From contig JAQBPB010000029.1 in the NCBI GenBank assembly GCA_028287745.1, positions 1-46,232 on the forward strand: a stretch of 46,232 bases of DNA, written 5' to 3'. The translations under genes were made by a program, and so were the position numbers. This stretch comes from Chloroflexota bacterium. Lineage in GTDB: Bacteria; Chloroflexota; Chloroflexia; Chloroheliales; Chloroheliaceae. Positions 41,169 through 46,232 of the stretch are shown one piece after another; positions within the stretch are counted from its first letter, which is position 1, and every line of letters begins with the position of its first letter. Below the pieces are notes generated by a model that worked only from the letters and a program-made list of their open reading frames with translations, did not search any database and was not told the origin of the DNA.

Positions 41169-42320
41169 TTAGTTCTCTCCGATAGCCGAAAAGCGTTCTG
41201 GCCGGAAAGGAAAGGGGTCCATAACCGGTGCCTGGTCCAGGATAAGCTGGCTCAACAACCGGGCGCTGACCGGCCCCAGGGCGATACCCGCTCCTTCGTG
41301 CCCGGTATTCAGGAAAAATCCCGGCACCTGCTTGCTCTCGCCGATTATCGGCAGGTGGTCGGGCGTAAAGGACCGGAACCCGGCGTACGCCCTTAGCGCC
41401 TGGACCTGGGCCAGCACCGGGAAGAACCGCACCGCTCGCCGGGCAATCGCTCTTAATACCTGGGTATCCACTGCCGGGTCAAACCCTACCAGCTGGCGGC
41501 TGCTCCCCAATAGAATCGTCCCGCTCCTGGTCGCTTCCACCACCGAGGCCACCTGTAAGTCGGCCTCCCCACTGTTCACCGTATCGGCGTAACCCGCCTC
41601 AAAGACCTTATGCCGCACCAGCAGAGGCAGCGGTTCCGTCACAATTATGTGACCCTTGCGCGGCCTGGCCGGTAAATCCAGCCCGACCAACCCGGCCAGT
41701 TCCGTACTCCACGGTCCCGCCGCGTTAATCAGCCGGGGCGTCCCAATCCGGCCCGCACTGGTCAAAGCGGCCCGGACCGCTCCCCGCCCGTCAAGTTCTA
41801 CCTTTAAAAGTTCCGTCTGTGGTAAAAAAACCGCCCCAAAGCTTTTAGCCGCTTTCACCAGCGCGGCGCAGGCCAGCATCGGTTGCACCTGGGCATCCTG
41901 GGGGAAATACAAACCCCCCGGCAGGTCCCGCGCCAGGAAAGGTTCCTCTCGCGCCAGGTCAGCCGGACTCAATCGCTCGACCGCCACCTGGGCCGCCCGC
42001 AGCCCTTCGATAGTTCCTTCCAGGCTCGCCAGTTGCCGGTCAGTTTCCGCCACCACAATCCCGCCCTTTGGCTCAAACTCAAAGTCGTCCGGCAAAGCCC
42101 CGGCTAATTCCTCCCAGAGCTGCCGCCCCAGCTTTGCAAGGTCCATTTCCGGACCTGGCAACTTGTCCGAAAGCAATATATTGCCCTCGCCAGACCCGCT
42201 GGTCCCATTCGCGATACTACCCCGGTCCAAAATACAGACCCGCAAACCGCCCCTGGCTAAAAAATAGGCGCACGCGCTTCCCACAATTCCCGCCCCGGCA
42301 ATTACCACGTCTGCTTGCAT
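41169..42320 (-). CDS. FAD-dependent amine/amino-acid oxidoreductase (DAO family)
   Basis: The 383-residue protein has the FAD dinucleotide motif G-A-G-I-V-G-S-A-C-A-Y-F-L-A (8-21) with E/D at the end of the second strand (L-D-R-G). It also has the DAO-family C-terminal region A-Y-A-G-F-R-S-F-T-P-D-H-L-P-I-I-G and N-T-G-H-E-G-A-G-I-A-L-G-P. Relatives include glycine oxidase, HcnC and hydroxyproline dehydrogenases. The precise amine is not evident. A single gene, with no HcnA/B-like partners. Confidence 0.87.
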   Translation of the reverse strand: MQADVVIAGAGIVGSACAYFLARGGLRVCILDRGSIANGTSGSGEGNILLSDKLPGPEMDLAKLGRQLWEELAGALPDDFEFEPKGGIVVAETDRQLASLEGTIEGLRAAQVAVERLSPADLAREEPFLARDLPGGLYFPQDAQVQPMLACAALVKAAKSFGAVFLPQTELLKVELDGRGAVRAALTSAGRIGTPRLINAAGPWSTELAGLVGLDLPARPRKGHIIVTEPLPLLVRHKVFEAGYADTVNSGEADLQVASVVEATRSGTILLGSSRQLVGFDPAVDTQVLRAIARRAVRFFPVLAQVQALRAYAGFRSFTPDHLPIIGESKQVPGFFLNTGHEGAGIALGPVSARLLSQLILDQAPVMDPFPFRPERFSAIGEN

Positions 42321-42993
42321 CCTGGTACCTCGCTCCTTTATACCCCTACCCTTTGGCCCGTTTCGATGGCAGTTACCCCAAAGTCTGCATAAATCCCTTT
42401 TGGCAACATATTATCAAACATTCCCCTGGAATAACCAATCCCACCGGGCTGTAGGCTGGAATATTTTAATTTAACGGCTTTACTTCAAAACCTTTATCCC
42501 AAATTACTCTGGCCCAGGCAAACCATTTTCTTTTTAACCGGCGAGAAAATATGACCCATCCTTACAATTGCCCTGACTGCTGAGCAATGGGGAAAACTGC
42601 TGGTTAAAAGAGCATTGCAAAGCCCTCGCTTGACAAAGTTCTATCCCTGGCCCTATATTACCCTGGTAAGTTCCCTTCAAATACCCACGACTCTTTTGAG
42701 GTCAAAGCCTTGCCGGTCATTGCTTTTAAGTCCACATCCCTCATAAGCCTGCTACCGGCCAGACCCCTTAAAAGTGTGTCCAGGATTTCTAATTCCTATT
42801 TTCCTATCTCCAAACCGGATTGATCGCCACGCCTGCCCGGCGGCAACCGGCCACCACTCCCTGAAACATTCTTTAAACCCTTATCCATATAATATCGGTT
42901 TATGACCCTATATTAACCTGCCTGGTTGCCCGGTCCCGCCGCCTTCTGCCACCCTTGTCGTTGAAAACCTTTTTAGAATAGGAGTGTCTTTTC
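42321..42993. other. Intergenic spacer between divergent genes
   Basis: 673 bases between the start of the DAO gene and the MFS gene. It should contain both promoters. I see no convincing gene, repeat array or folded RNA in it. Confidence 0.5.
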
Positions 42994-44244
42994 GTGTTGC
43001 GAAATAAATCCGGTTTAACCGGGTCACCTGACTTTATCAAATTGTGGCTGGGCGAAACTATTTCCCTCTTTGGCAGCCAGATAACCGTCGTCGCCCTGCC
43101 CTTCACCGCCATCCTGGTCCTGAATGCCTCACCGGCCCAGATGGGGTTTCTGGGAGCCGCCGAATTTGCCCCGCTTTTACTGGTCAGCTTATTCGCCGGA
43201 GTCTGGGTGGACCGGCTGCCCCGGCGCAAAGTAATGATTGCCTCCGACCTCGGCCAGGCTTTACTTTTATTGCTAATCCCCCTGACCGCATGGCTCGGCC
43301 TCCTGACCATGGAACTGCTCTACCTGCTGGCCTTTCTAACCGGCACCCTGGCCGTGTTTTTCGCCATCGCCTACCAGTCCTACCTTCCCTCTTTGGTCGC
43401 CAGGGACGACCTGCCTGAGGGAAACAGTAAACTGGAAGCCAGCCAGGCCGTTGCCGAAATCAGTGGACCGGCCCTGGGCGGTATCCTGGTTCAAGTCCTG
43501 GGCGCTCCGCTGGCCCTGGTCCTGGATGCCTGCTCTTTCCTGGCGTCGGCCTTCAGCCTGAGCCTGATAAGGCAGCCGGAACCACCGCCAACCTCAATTG
43601 AAACCCGCCCAGGACTCTGGACGGCCATCGGCGCCGGTCTAAAAGAACTGGTCCGCCACGCCTTGCTGCGGGCCTTTGCCCTCTGCAACGCCTGTAGTAA
43701 TTTTTTCGGGGCGGTTATTGGGACCGTTTACACCCTGTATTTACTGCAAGACCTGAAAATAGGACCGGCGGTGGTGGGACTTATTCTAACGGCGGGTGGA
43801 CTAGGTGGTGTTTTGGGGGCAATCCTGGCCGCGCGGGTAACCCGCTGGCTTGGCCTGGGTCGCAGCATCATCCTGGCAAGTCTAATCAGCGGCCTGGCCT
43901 GGTGGCTCGTCCCGCTCGCGGCGGCTCCCCTGGCCCTGGCTTTACCGCTGCTGGTGGCTAACCGGCTGCTGTTCGGCCTGTTGAACCCGGTCTACCGCAT
44001 CACCCAGCTAAGCGTACGCCAGGCCGTCACCGCCCCCGGACTACAGGGCCGGGTCAACGCCAGCATGCGCTTTTTAGCCGGAGGAGTCGTCCCCCTGGGT
44101 GCTTTAACCGGCGGCTGGTTGGGAACCGTCCTCGGACTCCGCCCGACCCTGGTCATCGGGGCAGCCGGAATGAGCCTGGCCTTCCTGGCCCTCTACTTCT
44201 CACCCGTCCGCAAGCTCGGTCATGACTTTGACCTTGCCAGATAA
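42994..44244 (+). CDS. MFS exporter (EntS/macrolide-efflux-like)
   Basis: The 416-residue transporter has about twelve membrane helices. It shows F-I-K-L-W-L-G-E-T-I-S-L-F-G-S-Q near the N-terminus, the loop F-A-G-V-W-V-D-R-L-P-R-R-K (between helices 2 and 3), and later N-R-L-L-F-G-L-L-N-P-V-Y-R-I. These fit the DHA3-type exporters that expel siderophores or drugs. The GTG start has AGGAG ten bases upstream. It is related in type to the broken transporter at 1782-2596 but is not a copy of it. Confidence 0.88.
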   Translation: MLRNKSGLTGSPDFIKLWLGETISLFGSQITVVALPFTAILVLNASPAQMGFLGAAEFAPLLLVSLFAGVWVDRLPRRKVMIASDLGQALLLLLIPLTAWLGLLTMELLYLLAFLTGTLAVFFAIAYQSYLPSLVARDDLPEGNSKLEASQAVAEISGPALGGILVQVLGAPLALVLDACSFLASAFSLSLIRQPEPPPTSIETRPGLWTAIGAGLKELVRHALLRAFALCNACSNFFGAVIGTVYTLYLLQDLKIGPAVVGLILTAGGLGGVLGAILAARVTRWLGLGRSIILASLISGLAWWLVPLAAAPLALALPLLVANRLLFGLLNPVYRITQLSVRQAVTAPGLQGRVNASMRFLAGGVVPLGALTGGWLGTVLGLRPTLVIGAAGMSLAFLALYFSPVRKLGHDFDLAR

Positions 44245-44300
44245 ATGCCAACTCGCGGAAAGCCCGGCGCTAACCCGCTGGCATAGCGACCAACTATCCG

Positions 44301-44373
44301 ACCGCCACCGGCCTACCCGGCCAGACCGGTGGCGGCGGCCTCAACTAACCTGCACCCTGTTTGACCGGTGGCG
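44301..44373. other. Inverted repeat with a third arm after the MFS gene
   Basis: CCGCCACCGG (44301-44310) pairs exactly with CCGGTGGCGG (44325-44334), and CCGGTGGCGG occurs again at 44364-44373. The left arm can thus pair with either right arm. No T-run follows. The spacer 44245-45064 also contains CCTGCTCCA/TGGAGCAGG arms near 44540-44580 and an AT-rich promoter-like zone (44690-45064), and no gene. Confidence 0.6.
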
Positions 44374-45064
44374 GCAGCACAGGCTAATACACATTCAGGA
44401 GGGACCGCCAACCCTGAAACCCTCCACACCCACCCGTTAGAACCGGGAATTATCACACATGAATTGTTATCCAGTTACCATGCTAAATCCCGGCCCAGGT
44501 CAACCCACCTGGGAACCTGGCCTGTCCTCTGGTCCGGATGCCTGCTCCAGCCGCCCCGGAGAAACGGTGGAGCAGGCGGGCCAGACCAACAAAACTCACT
44601 TCTTCAGTATTAGCTGATAAGCCCGGTACACCAGGTGGGTGTAACTCTGAAGCTCCTATAACCGGCCCCTCTGTTAAATTGATTTTATATTAACTAATTT
44701 AATGGATTTAAAAAGGCGGTTGGAAAATTGCTATAACATATGTGAATGTTAATTAATTGTCTCAAAATTCTTAACATAAGAAAAGCTCTTTTACTTAACT
44801 CTACAATTTACACTAAATTAAGGTGCCTGACCGCAGGTCTTACTTAATGTTGTATAATTTTACAAAATAGCCTGATTTTCATTATAATACACTGGGATTG
44901 CTGTCACCCTTAAGAAACTTCAGGACCCATTTCCAGATATACCGTTAACGGCCTTTATCAAAGAAATAATAAAAGCATATTAAAAATTGGCTTCTTAAAT
45001 TTCCCGTCCCTTTAAATATGCATATTGATTACCTCAACAGAACAGACAAAATTCCGGTATAAAA

Positions 45065-46232
45065 ATGGAAAATAATAATCAGATTTCAAATGAAACTGGC
45101 CCGGCCCCTTCCAGGGACCAGTATTATCGCGGCATTATCGAGGTTATACGGGATGGTATTATCATTCAGGATAACCAGGGTCATATTTTAGATTGTAACG
45201 CCGAGGCCGGGCGCATCTTTGGCATGCCCGTAAATGAAATTACCGCTCGGACTTTTCTTAAGCCGGAATGGCAACCAATTTACGAAAACGGCCAGCCTTT
45301 TGATATTATGAACCACCCGGCTGTCGTAACCCTCCGCACCGGCCAGCCCGTCTCGGATGTCGTTATCCGGGTCACCAGGCCGGATGGTCAAAATATCTGG
45401 TTGAATGTCAGCTCCCAACCCTTATTTAAACCGGGTAATTCCAGGCCCTACGGAGTGGTCAGTTCCTTTCGAGATGTTACCACCTGGAAAGAAGCCGACC
45501 AGAACCTGAAAAAAGAACGCAACTTGCTGGCAACCGTCATTGAAGGCTCCACCGAAGCAATTTATGTCAAAGACCGCCAGGGCCGCTTTCTGCTGGTAAA
45601 TTCAGTCTACGGGGACCTTTTAGGGCGGTCTAAAGAGGAAATTATCGGCCGGACCACCGAGGAACTGTGGCCGGAAGAAACCAACCAGATTCTACGTAAA
45701 AGCGATGAACTGGTCATGAGTACGGGCCTTTCACAATCTTTTGAGGTTTCCATTACCGACCACCTGGGTAAACCGCATATTTTTCTGACCACCAAGGACC
45801 CCTACCGGGACAGCCAGGGAAACATCATCGGAGTCATTGGTATCTCCCGCGATATTACCACCCGCAAGCAAGTTGAAAATCTTAAAAATGATTTTGTCGC
45901 TATGGTCAGCCACGAGTTGCGCACGCCCCTGACCGCCATTATGGGCTCGCTTGGTCTGCTGACCATGGGCGCCGCCGGTGACCTGCCCGAACAGGCCAGG
46001 CTCATGACCGATATCGCCTACCGCAATAGCGAACGCCTGCTGGGTCTAATCAACGACATTTTGGACTTTGAAAAGGCCGAAGCAGGCAAGCTAAACTTTG
46101 ATTTCACAATCCTGAACCTGCTGGAATTGGTCGAAGATACCATCCTGGTTACCCAGCCTTTAGCCCGGCAGTCGAATATCACCCTGGTGATGGAGTCTGA
46201 GGTGGCAGCCGGACAAAAGCCGCTAGTTAAGG
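45065..46232 (+). CDS. PAS-domain sensor histidine kinase, partial at right edge
   Basis: The frame opens at ATG 45065 and is open to the window edge (389 codons). Two PAS domains lie at about residues 20-140 (D-G-I-I-I-Q-D-N-Q-G-H-I-L-D-C-N) and 155-270 (I-Y-V-K-D-R-Q-G-R-F-L-L-V-N). The dimerisation domain follows, with the H-box S-H-E-L-R-T-P-L-T-A-I and phospho-accepting His about 283. The ATPase domain would be beyond the edge. No membrane helix occurs in the visible part, so this is probably a cytoplasmic sensor. No ribosome-binding site is evident, and the response regulator is not in view. Confidence 0.9.
   Translation, partial: MENNNQISNETGPAPSRDQYYRGIIEVIRDGIIIQDNQGHILDCNAEAGRIFGMPVNEITARTFLKPEWQPIYENGQPFDIMNHPAVVTLRTGQPVSDVVIRVTRPDGQNIWLNVSSQPLFKPGNSRPYGVVSSFRDVTTWKEADQNLKKERNLLATVIEGSTEAIYVKDRQGRFLLVNSVYGDLLGRSKEEIIGRTTEELWPEETNQILRKSDELVMSTGLSQSFEVSITDHLGKPHIFLTTKDPYRDSQGNIIGVIGISRDITTRKQVENLKNDFVAMVSHELRTPLTAIMGSLGLLTMGAAGDLPEQARLMTDIAYRNSERLLGLINDILDFEKAEAGKLNFDFTILNLLELVEDTILVTQPLARQSNITLVMESEVAAGQKPLVK

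Noticed and set aside
44222..44613. Small plus-strand frames after the MFS gene
   Set aside because: They overlap inverted repeats and are rich in Arg, Pro and Thr from GC-rich repeat sequence. No start signal or homology was evident.

Overview
The window looks like a chromosomal segment of a moderately GC-rich bacterium, most likely a member of the Chloroflexota. That assignment is an inference. It rests on gene style: long Pro/Thr linkers rich in PTAT-type repeats on lipoproteins and anchored proteins, an archaeal-type glucose dehydrogenase, frequent WD40-like propellers, TTG/GTG starts, and housekeeping clusters that are neither proteobacterial nor typically firmicute. No rRNA, tRNA or CRISPR array was seen.

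Positions 1-5300 are an AT-richer accessory island. It holds the C-terminal part of a NACHT-like HEAT-repeat protein running off the left edge, remnants of at least three transposases, a frameshifted and truncated MFS efflux gene, and one intact gene (2981-4114) that looks like cargo of an extracellular contractile injection system (eCIS).

Positions 5327-10427 (minus strand) carry cinA with a degenerate amidase domain, a peptide-type ABC solute-binding protein, secG, a NuoB/hydrogenase-small-subunit-like protein that has lost all cluster cysteines, and an anchored SH3b-like protein. Positions 10731-17121 (plus strand) are a fatty-acid-synthesis and growth cluster: rpmF, a NIPSNAP protein, fabD, fabG, an HsdR-N-like protein, accC, an Asp23 protein, nusB and acpP, closed by a strong terminator.

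Positions 17504-24310 hold a zinc-ribbon membrane protein, a glucose dehydrogenase, a possible structured RNA of about 180 nt with its own promoter, a bifunctional Rel (p)ppGpp enzyme, and a membrane-anchored WD40-like protein. Positions 24877-29406 (minus strand) hold a PfkB kinase and the conserved cluster rpmH-rnpA-yidD-yidC-jag, in which rpmH is a short gene of only 53 codons. Positions 29652-46232 hold a histidine-rich polytopic membrane protein, an LppX-like lipoprotein, a LarA-like isomerase, a Ras-like GTPase, a propeller-C39-PA14 protein, a secreted hydrolase with EF-hand loops, a PPOX flavoprotein, a LysN-type aminotransferase, an FAD amine oxidase, an MFS exporter and a PAS histidine kinase cut by the right edge.

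The spacers carry a rich repeat layer: two families of period-7 repeats (TAGTCAG type and GTTCAAC/CGTTTTA type), which at four genes supply or touch the stop codon; a dispersed element of about 70 bp with five or more copies, some inverted; and a 17-bp tandem repeat of six units. The most promising leads are the eCIS-like cargo, the candidate RNA upstream of rel, the cysteine-less NuoB-like protein and the repeat families.
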